Translations under genes and position numbers: made by a program
Shown here: positions 22,411 through 34,159 of the stretch, piece after piece
Position numbering within the stretch: position 1 is the stretch's first letter
Layout: every line of letters begins with the position of its first letter
The notes under the pieces: generated by a model
Told to the model about the DNA's origin: nothing
Seen by the model: the letters and a program-made list of their open reading frames with translations, nothing else
Database searches by the model: none
Assembly: GCF_030165005.1 (NCBI RefSeq)
Contig: NZ_JASNNW010000002.1
Location: 248,001-312,000, forward strand
Origin: Blastococcus capsensis
Lineage (GTDB): Bacteria; Actinomycetota; Actinomycetes; Mycobacteriales; Geodermatophilaceae
Reading direction: 5' to 3'
DNA: 64,000 nt

Positions 22411-22608
22411 ATGGACTACCTGCGTCAGTTGCAGATGGAGCGCCCCGTGCTCTTCTGGGTGGTGCTGCTGGTGGCTTTCTTGCTCGGTTTCCAGCTCCTG
22501 CTGTTCGTCGCCGGCGTCCTCCTGGGGCCGTTCAGCCTGCCGTCGTGGGCCCCGGTCGTCCTCGTGCTGGGCGTCCTCGTGCTCATCGCCCGCCGGCAGC
22601 AGCGATAG
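22411..22608 (+). CDS. Small membrane protein, two helices (65 aa)
   Basis: MDYLRQLQMERPVLFWVVLL starts a 65-residue protein with two hydrophobic helices (about 13-36 and 42-59) separated by a Pro/Ser turn (GPFSLPSWAP) and a basic tail ARRQQR. ATG 22411 has GAGGAG six bases upstream. It is the first gene to the right of the element boundary. No family recognised; the topology suggests both ends in the cytoplasm. Confidence 0.7.
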   Translation: MDYLRQLQMERPVLFWVVLLVAFLLGFQLLLFVAGVLLGPFSLPSWAPVVLVLGVLVLIARRQQR

Positions 22609-22748
22609 CGGTCGACGGCCCGGTCGTTCCGTCCGGCCGGCCGGATGTGCGCAGAACGGTCCCCGGCGCCCCGGCATGCGCACGAACCGCGGTGCGGCGC
22701 CGATGAGGGGACCCCGTTGCGACGGCCCCCCGGCGATCACGGTCGTGC

Positions 22749-25217
<2,469 letters not shown>

Positions 25218-25224
25218 GGCCGGG

Positions 25225-25230
25225 ACCGTA
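25225..25230 (-). promoter_or_regulatory. -10 element TACGGT, leaderless start of UvrA-like gene
   Basis: TACGGT on the minus strand, seven bases before GTG 25217; the divergent hydrolase gene has its own element 118 bases away. Confidence 0.5.
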
Positions 25231-25347
25231 GCGGTCGGGGCCGACAGGCGGGGACCTCGCAGCGACGCTGCCCCGCCGTGCGCGACGGACGAGCCGCGGA
25301 GACCCGGCCTCCACCGCGCAGCGCCGATTCGTGTCGTCCCCGGCGGC

Positions 25348-25353
25348 TAGCCT
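25348..25353 (+). promoter_or_regulatory. -10 element TAGCCT, leaderless start of the hydrolase gene
   Basis: TAGCCT is six bases before ATG 25360 with no ribosome-binding site between. Confidence 0.5.
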
Positions 25354-25359
25354 GCCGCC

Positions 25360-25926
25360 ATGGCCGAGCTGGTGCTGTTCCACCACGCGCAGGGGCTGAC
25401 GGCGGGATGCCGAGCCTTCGCCGACGACCTGCGCGCGGGTGGGCACGTCGTCCACACGCCGGACCTGTACGAAGGTCGCACGTTCGCGACCCTCGACGAC
25501 GGCGTGGCACACGCGGAGGCGATCGGATTCGGCACCGTCCTGCAGCGCGGCCGCGCCGCCGTCGACAACCTGCCGGAGCGGCTGGTCTACGCAGGGTTCT
25601 CCCTGGGTGTCCTGCCGGCGCAGCTGCTGGCCCAGACCCGGCCGGGTGCGGCCGGCGCCGTGCTGATGCACGCCGCCGTCCCGCTCGGGGAGCTGGGCGA
25701 CGACTGGCCCGCCGGGGTGCCGGTGCAGTTCCACACGATGGACGCCGACGAGCAGGGTGACGCCGACGTCGCGCGCACCCTCGCCGGCACGATCGACGGC
25801 GCCGAGTTCTTCTCCTATCCGGGCGACCGGCACCTGTTCACCGACCGCAGCCTGCCGGACCACGTCCCGGCCGCAGCGGCTCTGCTGATGCAGCGGGTGC
25901 TCGGCTTCCTCGCCGCCGTCGGATAG
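25360..25926 (+). CDS. Dienelactone hydrolase-like alpha/beta hydrolase
   Basis: 188-residue single-domain hydrolase. The nucleophile elbow reads AGFSLGVLPA (near residue 80): family members usually carry Cys (GxCxG), here it is Ser. The acid is probably the Asp of MDADEQGDAD or nearby, and the His is in YPGDRHLFTD near residue 163. N-terminal strand ELVLFHHAQGL matches the family start. Likely hydrolyses a small ester or lactone. The gene is leaderless, divergent from the UvrA-like gene, and alone. Confidence 0.82.
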   Translation: MAELVLFHHAQGLTAGCRAFADDLRAGGHVVHTPDLYEGRTFATLDDGVAHAEAIGFGTVLQRGRAAVDNLPERLVYAGFSLGVLPAQLLAQTRPGAAGAVLMHAAVPLGELGDDWPAGVPVQFHTMDADEQGDADVARTLAGTIDGAEFFSYPGDRHLFTDRSLPDHVPAAAALLMQRVLGFLAAVG

Positions 25927-26188
25927 CGACACGCCGGAGCGCCGGCGCCGCTCAGGCATGACCGACGCCCGGACGGCGGGCGCGCACGCTCAGGAACGGG
26001 CGCCTTGTCGACAGGTCGCCGCTGGTTGGCGCGGGTCGCCGTACGCCCCGGCGGAGCTCTGCAACGAAAGGGAAACGGGGCCGGTCCGGAAGCCGTCGCA
26101 GCGGCCGGCGCCGGCGCCGTCCGGACCTAGCCTTCGAGTCGTCCGCGGCGCTTTCCCAGCCGCGGAGCACGACCTGCGAGGAGTTCCT

Positions 26189-26401
26189 GTGCACGCCACC
26201 GCCGAACCGTCCGCCTCCCTCCGGGACGTCCCCGACAGCGAGGCCCTGGCCCTGCTGCTGGACCTGATGGCCGACGAGCCGGCGCAGACGCCGAGGTCCG
26301 CAGGCCTGCCGCGCCACCGGTGGGCGACCCGGGTTCTGGACCTGTCGCGCCGGGCGTCGTCCTGGGGTGCCGGGCCGCTGGGGGCCTGGCGTGCCTGGTG
26401 A
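26189..26401 (+). CDS. Hypothetical small protein (70 aa)
   Basis: GTG 26189 with GAGGAG six bases upstream opens HATAEPSASLRDVPDSEALA, an acidic amphipathic helix (LALLLDLMADEP), then a basic C-terminal half ending WGAGPLGAWRAW. Its stop overlaps the start of the next gene by 11 bases, so the two are coupled. Family not recognised. The 262 bases before it hold only promoter-type sequence. Confidence 0.65.
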   Translation: MHATAEPSASLRDVPDSEALALLLDLMADEPAQTPRSAGLPRHRWATRVLDLSRRASSWGAGPLGAWRAW

Positions 26402-27236
26402 GCTGCTGGCGGTCGCCGGACCGCTGCTGGGCTGCGTCGGCCTGATCGCGCTCGTCGTGGTCCTGGCCGCCGGTTCCACCGCCCGCTACGAGTTCGAGCG
26501 CAACGGCGTCCGGGCGCTGCAGGCGGCGCCCGTGCACGGCGAGGTGCGGGTGCGAGCGGGGACCGCCGCCGGCGGCGAAGCGCCCCGTGGAGCGGGGCTG
26601 CCGGCGCCGGAACGGTCCGCGGTCGGCCTGGCCACGCATCCGGCCGCGCGGCACATCGCCGAGGCACCCACCGCCACCGCGTGGTGGCTGGTCGACCAGG
26701 CGGGTGGCACGGCGGCGGCCGGTCCGTTCGCGGACCGGCTGGAGGCCGACTGGGCCCTCTGGTCGGCCGGCCTGGCCGAGACCGCCTCCGCCGTCCACGG
26801 CGTCCGGCGCGCCGACGGCGGCGTCGCCCGGAGGCAGACGCCGCAGGACCGGGAGTGGCTGGCCGAGCTCGCTCGTCAGCTCGACCGGCTCCCGGAGGAC
26901 TGGGAGCCGAACATGGCCGACGACGAGGACGCGGTCACGACCGTGGCGGTCGAGTTGACCGCAGCGCTGCTGGAGGCGGGCCTGCCGCTGCACGGGTGCG
27001 AGGGGAACGCCGCGGGCGGGGTCTGCCTCACGCCGCATCCGGCGGGGCTCGGCGTGCTCGTGACCTGGCGCCAGCACGACCGGATGAGCGTGCAGCAGGT
27101 GCGGGGCGCAGCCATGGACGCGGCGGTGCAGCGGACCATGAACGCCGCCGTCGCCACCGTCCTGCGTCAGATGGGCTTTTCCGTCGAGGAGTTCGGCTCC
27201 GCCGGGGCGCACCTGGTGACTGCACACACCGGCTGA
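26391..27236 (+). CDS. Membrane-anchored hypothetical protein (281 aa)
   Basis: One N-terminal membrane helix (about residues 5-28) is followed at once by the motif STARYEFERNG, then a disordered Gly/Ala/Arg linker and a soluble domain (about 85-281) with WWLVDQAGGTAAAGPFADRL and DWALWSAGLAE. The motif at the membrane exit recurs in a second small protein at 40113-40274 (STARYEQEQ). GTG 26391 overlaps the preceding gene. No enzyme motif seen; I cannot assign a function. Confidence 0.65.
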   Translation: MPGELLAVAGPLLGCVGLIALVVVLAAGSTARYEFERNGVRALQAAPVHGEVRVRAGTAAGGEAPRGAGLPAPERSAVGLATHPAARHIAEAPTATAWWLVDQAGGTAAAGPFADRLEADWALWSAGLAETASAVHGVRRADGGVARRQTPQDREWLAELARQLDRLPEDWEPNMADDEDAVTTVAVELTAALLEAGLPLHGCEGNAAGGVCLTPHPAGLGVLVTWRQHDRMSVQQVRGAAMDAAVQRTMNAAVATVLRQMGFSVEEFGSAGAHLVTAHTG

Positions 27237-27740
27237 ACCACCTCCTCGTCGAGCGCGGCGGGCTCCGGCCCGGGAGCAGGCCACGGGGTGCCCCGCCGGC
27301 CGATCGGGGCCGCGCAGCCCCGGACCAGCGAAGGTCCCCGCCGCCGGGAGCCGGTGGCACGACGACGCTCCGGCGGCGACGCAGCCGGGCGGGCAGGCGT
27401 GGTGCGGCCGGGGACGGGCAGGCCGTGCGCAGGGGCTCGGGACGGGCGGGCATGGAATTCACGGCGCTCCTCGGTGCTGTGGCCGGGGCCGAGCATCGCG
27501 GACGGGTCCGACAGTTCCGCCGGACGAATGCTCCTGTGCCGGGGCGAGCCGGCCGGGCAGGTCTGACCCCAGTGGACCGGCCGGTGGACACGCCCGCCGC
27601 CCGTCGGGGGGAGGACGGCTGCTCCCGACGGCCCGGCTCCGGCAGACTCGCCGGCGTGAATCCCCGTCCCGGCCTCCAGCCGTGCCCGCGATCGTCGCCC
27701 GGCCGGTGGCGCCCGGCGCCCCGCGGAACGGTGGCGGCGG
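27237..27740. other. Gene-free stretch before the phospholipase gene
   Basis: 504 bases without a convincing gene. All long frames here are Arg/Pro/Gly-rich noise. A GTG at 27656 opens a 30-residue frame overlapping the phospholipase start (stop within ATGCCTGA), which could be a leader peptide; evidence is weak. Confidence 0.5.
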
Positions 27741-29378
27741 ATGCCTGACGGCGCGCCGGCGCAGCCGAGCGGCGCCGGACCTGCCGTGGCAGGCGCCGAC
27801 GGCGACGCCGTCCTGGTGCCGGGCGAGACCTGCTGGCGGATCGAGCGGGCCGACCGGCATGCGGTGTTCGTCGACGCCGCCGACTACTTCGCCGTCCTGA
27901 AGCAGGCGGTGCTGACCGCGCAACGGAGGGTGCTGTTCATCGGCTGGGACTTCGAACCCCGGATCCGGCTCGATCCGCGCAGCCCCGGCCGGGCGCGGGA
28001 CGACCGGCTCGGGCGCGTCCTCGAGGCGGCGGTCCGGAGCAATCCCCAGCTGGAGATCGGCGTCCTGCAGTGGGGCATGGGGATGCTCGAGTCGCTGCGG
28101 CGCGGGGTGCTGCCGGTGCCGCTGCTCCGCCGCCGGACGCACGAGCGCCTTCGGTTCGCAGTCGACCACCACCACCCGCTGGGTGCCGCGCACCACCAGA
28201 AGATCGTCGTGGTCGACGACTGCCTCGCCTTCGCCGGGGGCATCGACGTCACGGCCGACCGGTGGGACACCCCCGATCACCTGGACTGGCACCGGCACCG
28301 GCACCGGCCGACCTCACGGCGGCCGACCGGCCCCTGGCACGACGTCACCAGCCTGGTCTCCGGTCCCGCGGCCCGCGCTCTCGGCGACCTGGCCCGGGAA
28401 CGGTGGGAGAGCGGTACCGGCATACGGCTGGAGCCGGTCGACGGCGTCGAGCCCTGCTGGCCGGAGGGGGTGGAGCCGCTGCTCACCGACGTCGACGTCG
28501 CGGTCTCGCGCACCCGTCCGGCTCACGGCGGAGAAGAGCTGGTGCACGAGGTCGAGCTGCTGTGGCTGGCCGCCATCGCGGCCGCCCGGGACACCGTCTA
28601 CATCGAGAGCCAGTACTTCGCCAACCGCCGGGTCGCCGAGGCGATCGCCGAGCGGCTGGGCGAGGTGGACGGCCCGGAGTTCGTCCTCGTGAACCCGGAG
28701 TCCGCGGTGGGCTGGCTGGAGGAGAAGGCCATGGGGACCGCGCGCGCCCGGTTGCTGGGGATCGTCCGGCAGGCCGACGTCCACGGCCGGTTCCGCATCT
28801 ACGTGCCGGTGACCGAGGAGGGCCGGCCGGTCTACGTGCACGCCAAGGTGCTGGTGGTCGACGACCGGCTGATGCGGATCGGCAGTTCCAACCTCAACAA
28901 CCGGTCCATGGGCCTGGACACGGAGTGCGACCTCACCGTCGAAGCCCGGTCCGACGACCCGCGCCGGGCCGAGGTGGCCGGCACCCTCCTCGCGACCCGG
29001 GACCGGTTGCTCGGCGAGCACCTCGGGGTCGAGCCCGCCACGGTGGCCGCCGCGGTCGAGGCCTCCGGTGGGTCGCTCGTGCGCGCGGTCGACAGCCTGC
29101 GCACCACGACCGGCCGGTCGCTGCGGCCGTTCGAGCCGCCGCCGCAGCACGTGGTCGACCGTGTCCTGGCCGCGACCGAGCTGCTGGACGCCGAGCGCAC
29201 CCCGAACCGCTGGCGCCGTGTCCAGCGGATGTTCACCCCGCGCCGGGGCGGTCGCCGGCTCCGAACTCGATCCGATCGGCTGTCGCCCTGCCGCACGCCG
29301 CCAGGTGTGTCACGATCCGGCCGGTGTCGGGACAACGGAGTCGTGGGCAGAGCTCACCGCGGTCAACAGGGTGGGTGA
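27741..29378 (+). CDS. Phospholipase D family protein
   Basis: 545 residues with the two HKD motifs of the PLD superfamily: HHQKIVVVDDCLAFAGGID near residues 154-172 and VHAKVLVVDDRLMRIGSSN near 369-387, continuing NLNNRSMGLDTE. Both His and Lys of each motif are intact, so it should hydrolyse or transfer a phosphatidyl group (phospholipase D, or a cardiolipin-synthase-like reaction). There is no signal peptide; the N-terminus is a short Ala/Gly-rich tail. The BCCT transporter gene starts six bases after its stop, so they are co-transcribed. PLD action on phosphatidylcholine would free choline, the usual cargo of BCCT carriers. Confidence 0.9.
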   Translation: MPDGAPAQPSGAGPAVAGADGDAVLVPGETCWRIERADRHAVFVDAADYFAVLKQAVLTAQRRVLFIGWDFEPRIRLDPRSPGRARDDRLGRVLEAAVRSNPQLEIGVLQWGMGMLESLRRGVLPVPLLRRRTHERLRFAVDHHHPLGAAHHQKIVVVDDCLAFAGGIDVTADRWDTPDHLDWHRHRHRPTSRRPTGPWHDVTSLVSGPAARALGDLARERWESGTGIRLEPVDGVEPCWPEGVEPLLTDVDVAVSRTRPAHGGEELVHEVELLWLAAIAAARDTVYIESQYFANRRVAEAIAERLGEVDGPEFVLVNPESAVGWLEEKAMGTARARLLGIVRQADVHGRFRIYVPVTEEGRPVYVHAKVLVVDDRLMRIGSSNLNNRSMGLDTECDLTVEARSDDPRRAEVAGTLLATRDRLLGEHLGVEPATVAAAVEASGGSLVRAVDSLRTTTGRSLRPFEPPPQHVVDRVLAATELLDAERTPNRWRRVQRMFTPRRGGRRLRTRSDRLSPCRTPPGVSRSGRCRDNGVVGRAHRGQQGG

Positions 29379-29384
29379 GCTGAG

Positions 29385-31379
29385 ATGAGCTATCTGGCGA
29401 CTCGATCGGCCGGGTCCGGGGCCGGACCGCGGCGCCGGGTCCTCTACGGGGCGATGCTCGGCGTCCTGGCCGTGGCGCTCTGGGCGATGGTGAGCCCGAC
29501 GTCCGCCGCGGAGACGATCGGCTCGCTGGTGGGCTGGACCTCCGAGTGGTTCGGCTGGTTCTACATCGCCTTCGCCACCGCCGTGCTCGTGTTCGTCCTG
29601 GCCATCGCGTTCTCCCGGTACGGGCGGGTCAAGCTCGGGCCGGAGCACTCCGAACCACAGTTCGGCACCTTCGCCTGGGCGTCGATGCTCTTCGCCGCCG
29701 GGATCGGCACCGACCTGATGTTCTTCGCGGTCGCCGAGCCGGTGACCCAGTACCTCGCCCCGCCGGTCGGGGAAGGCGAGACGGTCGAGGCGGCCCGCGA
29801 GGCGACGGTGTGGACGCTGTTCCACTACGGCATCAACGGCTGGGGCATGTACGCGCTGATGGGGATGGCGCTGGCCTACTTCGCCTACCGCAGGAACATG
29901 CCGCTGGCCATCCGCTCGGCGCTCTACCCGATCTTCGGCCGGCGCGTGAACGGCGCGCTGGGCGACGGGGTGGACATCGCAGCCATCCTGGGCACGATCT
30001 TCGGCGTCGCCACGTCACTGGGCATCGGCGTCGTGCAGCTGAACTACGGGCTGTACGTGCTCTTCGGCATCCCCGAGGGCCGGGCCGCGCAGCTCGGCCT
30101 CATCCTGGTGGCCGTGGCCGTGGCGACGGTCTCCGCCGTGAGCGGTATCGACCGGGGCATCAAGCGGCTCTCCCAGCTGAACGTCATCCTGGCCCTGGGC
30201 CTGGCCGGCTTCATCCTGGTCACCGGCAACACCGCGTTCCTGCTCAACGGGCTGGTCCTCAACCTCGGGGACTTCGTGAGCAGCTTTCCCGGGCTGGCGC
30301 TGCAGACCTTCGCCTACGACCGGCCGGACGCGTGGCTGAACGGCTGGACGCTCTTCTTCTGGGCGTGGTGGATCGCCTGGGCGTCCTTCGTCGGGCTGTT
30401 CCTCGCCCGGATCTCGCGGGGGCGCACGATCCGCCAGTTCGTCGCCGGAACGTTGCTCCTGCCGTTCAGCTACATCCTCATGTGGGTGTCGATCTTCGGT
30501 AACAGCGCCATCGACCGCATCCGGCAGGGGGATGCGGCGTTCGGCGAGACGGCGATGAACATCCCGGAGCGGGGCTTCTACACGCTGCTCATGGACTACC
30601 CGGCCTTTCCGTTCATCGCCGCGATCGCGACGTTCGTCGGTCTGCTCTTCTACGTGACGTCGGCCGACTCCGGTGCCCTGGTGATGGCCAACCTCTCCTC
30701 ACGGTTGCGGCGACCGCAGGACGACGCGGCAGCCACGACCCGGATCGTCTGGGCGGTCGCCACCGGTGTCCTCACGGCCGCGATGCTGGTGGTCGGCGGC
30801 GTGCCCGCGCTCCAGAACGCGACCATCATCATGGGGCTGCCGTTCGGGTTCGTGATGGTGCTGGTGATGGTCGGACTGCACCGGGCGCTGCGCCAGGAGG
30901 CCGACCGGGCCACCAGCCGGCACCGGGTCGGCCCCTCACGCCGGCCCGCCGCCCGGCGCCGCGCCCGGCTCCGGCGGCGACGCCGCGAGCCGGTCCCGAC
31001 GGGGCACGAGGGAGCGGACCAGTACCTCCGCGAGACGGTCCGGCCGGCGCTGACCGAGGTGGCGGCCGAGCTCCGGGCGCGGGGGCTGCGGTCGGAGGCG
31101 CGCTGGATCAGCGATGACCTCGGTGGCACCGCCGTCGAGCTCATGGCGGAGGGGGACGGGATGGCGCCGTTCCGCTACCGCATCCAGTCCCGGGACGTGG
31201 CCCGCCAGAGCACGGGCGTCCGCGAGCCGGTGGACGCCGGGTACCCCCGGTTGGACGTGCACCTGCGGGGAACGGGGGGCCGGGGCAGTGACGTGGCCAC
31301 CTACGACGTCATGAACTACACGCACGTACAGCTGATCGACGACGTCCTCGAGCAGTACGAGCGCCACGTCGGGGCATGA
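29385..31379 (+). CDS. BCCT-family choline/betaine transporter
   Basis: 664 residues with twelve membrane helices in the first ~505 residues. Family signature WTLFFWAWWIAWASFVGLFLARISRGRTIRQF (near 320-351) and the ligand-box tryptophans WTLFFWAWW are intact, as is the glycine-rich helix with FAAGIGTDLMFF (the GMGI-like motif, here AAGIGTD). A long basic linker (RRPAARRRARLRRRRREP) leads to a C-terminal cytoplasmic domain of ~130 residues of the BetT type (YLRETVRPALTEVAAELRARG...), which in BetT senses osmotic stress. It follows the phospholipase D gene by six bases. Imports choline, betaine or carnitine by sodium or proton symport. Confidence 0.92.
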   Translation: MSYLATRSAGSGAGPRRRVLYGAMLGVLAVALWAMVSPTSAAETIGSLVGWTSEWFGWFYIAFATAVLVFVLAIAFSRYGRVKLGPEHSEPQFGTFAWASMLFAAGIGTDLMFFAVAEPVTQYLAPPVGEGETVEAAREATVWTLFHYGINGWGMYALMGMALAYFAYRRNMPLAIRSALYPIFGRRVNGALGDGVDIAAILGTIFGVATSLGIGVVQLNYGLYVLFGIPEGRAAQLGLILVAVAVATVSAVSGIDRGIKRLSQLNVILALGLAGFILVTGNTAFLLNGLVLNLGDFVSSFPGLALQTFAYDRPDAWLNGWTLFFWAWWIAWASFVGLFLARISRGRTIRQFVAGTLLLPFSYILMWVSIFGNSAIDRIRQGDAAFGETAMNIPERGFYTLLMDYPAFPFIAAIATFVGLLFYVTSADSGALVMANLSSRLRRPQDDAAATTRIVWAVATGVLTAAMLVVGGVPALQNATIIMGLPFGFVMVLVMVGLHRALRQEADRATSRHRVGPSRRPAARRRARLRRRRREPVPTGHEGADQYLRETVRPALTEVAAELRARGLRSEARWISDDLGGTAVELMAEGDGMAPFRYRIQSRDVARQSTGVREPVDAGYPRLDVHLRGTGGRGSDVATYDVMNYTHVQLIDDVLEQYERHVGA

Positions 31380-31394
31380 CCGGGCCCGGAGCGG

Positions 31395-32219
31395 TCAACC
31401 GTCCAGGAACCCGTCGATCACCGGGGCCAGCTCGTCTGCCTCGGTGATCAGCGCGATGTGACCGCCGCGGTAGACGTGCAGCCGGGCGCGGGGGATGAGC
31501 CTGGCCATCACGCGTGCGTTCACCACCGGGATGATCGGGTCGTCGTCCCCGGCGATCACCAGGGTCGGCTGCCGGATCAGCCGGAGGAAGGGCAGGCTGC
31601 TCCAGCCGGTGCTCGCCGCCAGCTGGTAGTAGTAGCCGCGCCTGGGCCCCATCCGGGTGTGCGTGTGCAGCGCGTTCGCGGCCCGCTCGGGGTCGGCGCG
31701 CATCGTCCCGCCGTAGAGGAGGCCGGCGATCTCCCGCGCGTACTCCGGGTCGCGGTGCCGGCGCGGGGTGAGCATCCGCGCCAGCACCCGCGGGCTGGCC
31801 GGCACCATGAGCGTCCCGGTCCCCGTCGCGGCCAGCACCAGCCGCCGGCAGCGCCGCCGGTGCTGCACGGCGAACTGCTGGGCCAGCCCGCCGCCCCACG
31901 ACAGGCCCAGCACGTCCACCTGCCCGGTGTGCCCGAGCCGGTCGAGCAGCCCGGCCACCACCGGCGTCAGCGTCGAGAGCACGTACGGGACGACGGGGCG
32001 GGGCGACCCACCCACGCCCGGCACGTCGAAGCGGATGACGGTCCGCCGCGGGTCGAGCGCGTCGACGAGGGGCTGCAGCACCTCCAGGCTCGCCCCGATG
32101 CCGTTCATCAGCAGCAGCGGCGGCACCTCGTCGTCGGTGCCTGCCCGGACGGCGACCCGCAGCGTCCGCCCGCCCACGGTCAGGCTGCGGACGACCCCCG
32201 CCCTACTTGTCGAAGACAT
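31395..32219 (-). CDS. phaZ: Alpha/beta hydrolase, PHA depolymerase (PhaZ)-like
   Basis: 274 residues. Nucleophile elbow LGLSWGGGLAQQFA near residue 106, Asp in IAGDDDPIIPV near 222 and His in YRGGHIALI near 251 make a full catalytic triad. The RxxVIRFDVPGVGGSP start and the YYYQLAASTGWSSLPFL segment match medium-chain-length PHA depolymerases. It overlaps the 3' end of phaC by 17 bases and has GGGGA before ATG 32219, so it is made with the synthase. Intracellular depolymerisation of polyhydroxyalkanoate granules is the likely role. Confidence 0.82.
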   Translation of the reverse strand: MSSTSRAGVVRSLTVGGRTLRVAVRAGTDDEVPPLLLMNGIGASLEVLQPLVDALDPRRTVIRFDVPGVGGSPRPVVPYVLSTLTPVVAGLLDRLGHTGQVDVLGLSWGGGLAQQFAVQHRRRCRRLVLAATGTGTLMVPASPRVLARMLTPRRHRDPEYAREIAGLLYGGTMRADPERAANALHTHTRMGPRRGYYYQLAASTGWSSLPFLRLIRQPTLVIAGDDDPIIPVVNARVMARLIPRARLHVYRGGHIALITEADELAPVIDGFLDG

Positions 32220-33966
32220 ACGTCCCCGGGGCCTCGGCCAGGACGGTGAGCCCGTTGCCGCCCAGCTCGCGCGGCGCGGGGATCTCCTCCCCGGAGCGGT
32301 CGCCGAGCCAGCTCATGAAGTCCGGCCACCACGAGCCCTTGACGGTCTGGGCCTGCGCCAGCCACCGGTCGGGGTCCGAGGGCGTGGACTCCGCCACCTG
32401 GAAGGTCGACTTCGGGTTGCCGGGCGGGTTCACCAGCGAGGCGATGTGGCCGTTGGTCGACAGGATGAAGCGGCTCTCCCCGCCGAGCAGCTGGGTGCTG
32501 CGGTAGCAGGCCTGCCACGGGCAGATGTGGTCGGCGATCCCCGCGGTCACGTAGCTGTCCACCGTGACCGACGACAGGTCCACCGGCGAACCCAGCATGC
32601 TCGAGGCTCCCGGCTGGGTCAGCCTGTTCTGGAGCGCCACCTCGATGAAGCTGCGATGCAGCCCGGCGGTCATCCGGGTGGTGTCGGAGTTCCAGAACAG
32701 GATGTCGAAGTTCGGCGGCGGCTTGCCCTGCAGGTAGTTGTTGACCCAGTAGTTCCACACCAGGTCGTTGGGCCGCAGCCAGGCGAACACCTCGGCCAGC
32801 TGGGCCCCGTCGAGGTAGCCCTTCTTCCGCGAGCGCTCGGTGGCGGCCTGCACCGCCTTCTCGTCCATGAGCGCCGCCATGGTTCCGGCGCGGTTCCAGT
32901 CGAGCACGGTGACCATGAAGCTGGCCGCGCGCACCCGGTCCTGCTTCCCCGTGGCGGCCAGGTGGGCCAGCACCATCGCGGTGATGATCCCGCCCGAGCA
33001 GATGGCCTGGAGCGCCACGTGCGCCTGGCCGGTGACCTGCTCGACCGCGTCCATGGCGTCGAGCACCGCCTGCCCGTAGGTGTCGAGATCCCAGTCGGCG
33101 TGCCGCTCGTCGGGGTTGCGCCACGACATCATGAACACCTGCTGGCCGCTGGCCACGTAGTGCTCGATGATGCTCCGGCCGGGGGCGAGGTCGGCGATGT
33201 AGTACTTGTTGATCGTCGGCGGCACCATCACCAGCGGCAGCGCGCGCACGGTCTCGGTCGTCGGCCGGTACTGGATCAGCTCGAAGACCTCGTTGCGGAA
33301 GACGACCGCGCCCGGGGTGACCGCGAGGTCCTCGCCGACGGTGAACGCGTCGGGCTCGACCATGGTCGGCACCCGAGGGGGGCTGGCGAGGTCCTTGGCC
33401 AATCGCCGCAAGCCCTTGACGGCACTGGCCCCACCGGTGTCGATGACGGCCTTGAGCGACACCGGGTTGAGCCCGGGGACGTTGCTGGGCGCGAGGGCGT
33501 CCACCAGGTTCGTCGCGGTGAACCGGATCCGCTCGTCGTCCTGCCAGTCGAGGTCGGCGTCCTCGATGAGTTCCCAGGCGACCCGCGCCGTCGCCAGGTG
33601 CGCCTGCATGGCCCGCCTGAGCAGCGGGTTGCCGCTCCAGGCAGGGTCGGCGAAGCGCTTGTCCTTCTTGCCCGGCGCCAGCTCCGAACGGCCGACCGCG
33701 ACCTTCCCGAGTTCGCGGGCCAGCTCGCCGCCGCGGCGCGCCACCACGTCCGGCTTGCGGGCCAGCGCCGAGCCGAAGCGCAGCGCGGTGCCGGCCGGCG
33801 GCACGAGCCGGCGCAGCGGCCCGCGCGCGGCGTCGACCAGCACCATGTCGAGCCCCATCGCCGCCTCGGCCGCCTGCTCGGGGCCTCCGGCGGCGGGGGC
33901 GGCGTCGGAGGGCTGGGCAGGGGGAGCCGAGGCCGTACGGGCCGGTTCGGTCTTCGGCTGGGCCAT
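32203..33966 (-). CDS. phaC: Polyhydroxyalkanoate synthase
   Basis: 587 residues. Lipase-like box ALQAICSGGIIT near residue 270 contains the catalytic Cys (ICSGG); Asp in VTAGIADHICPW near 470 and His in STNGHIASLVNPPGN complete the triad, and WNYWVNNYLQG and YYIADLAPGRSIIEHYV are typical PhaC blocks. The first ~35 residues are a Pro/Ala-rich tail. ATG 33966 has AAGGAGA six bases upstream. Polymerises 3-hydroxyacyl-CoA into carbon-storage granules; the depolymerase gene follows directly and three acyl-CoA dehydrogenases in the window could feed it. Confidence 0.93.
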   Translation of the reverse strand: MAQPKTEPARTASAPPAQPSDAAPAAGGPEQAAEAAMGLDMVLVDAARGPLRRLVPPAGTALRFGSALARKPDVVARRGGELARELGKVAVGRSELAPGKKDKRFADPAWSGNPLLRRAMQAHLATARVAWELIEDADLDWQDDERIRFTATNLVDALAPSNVPGLNPVSLKAVIDTGGASAVKGLRRLAKDLASPPRVPTMVEPDAFTVGEDLAVTPGAVVFRNEVFELIQYRPTTETVRALPLVMVPPTINKYYIADLAPGRSIIEHYVASGQQVFMMSWRNPDERHADWDLDTYGQAVLDAMDAVEQVTGQAHVALQAICSGGIITAMVLAHLAATGKQDRVRAASFMVTVLDWNRAGTMAALMDEKAVQAATERSRKKGYLDGAQLAEVFAWLRPNDLVWNYWVNNYLQGKPPPNFDILFWNSDTTRMTAGLHRSFIEVALQNRLTQPGASSMLGSPVDLSSVTVDSYVTAGIADHICPWQACYRSTQLLGGESRFILSTNGHIASLVNPPGNPKSTFQVAESTPSDPDRWLAQAQTVKGSWWPDFMSWLGDRSGEEIPAPRELGGNGLTVLAEAPGTYVFDK

Positions 33967-34146
33967 CGATGGTCTCCTTCGGCGCGCTGCCCGGGAGGCG
34001 GCGGCGCCGCCCCGAGACGCAGTTGTGACCTGTCCCACTGAACCACACCTGTCGGGCCCCGGCACTGCGTCCGGACCGGGGTGACTGTCGCGATCGCTTG
34101 GACGCGACACGCGGCATGGAAGTCGCGGCCATCGATGACCGCCCTC

Positions 34147-34152
34147 TAGGTT
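34147..34152 (+). promoter_or_regulatory. -10 element TAGGTT, leaderless start of the restriction-endonuclease-like gene
   Basis: TAGGTT ends seven bases before GTG 34160; no ribosome-binding site. A foreign gene using the host-type leaderless start. Confidence 0.5.
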
Positions 34153-34159
34153 TCCTGGC

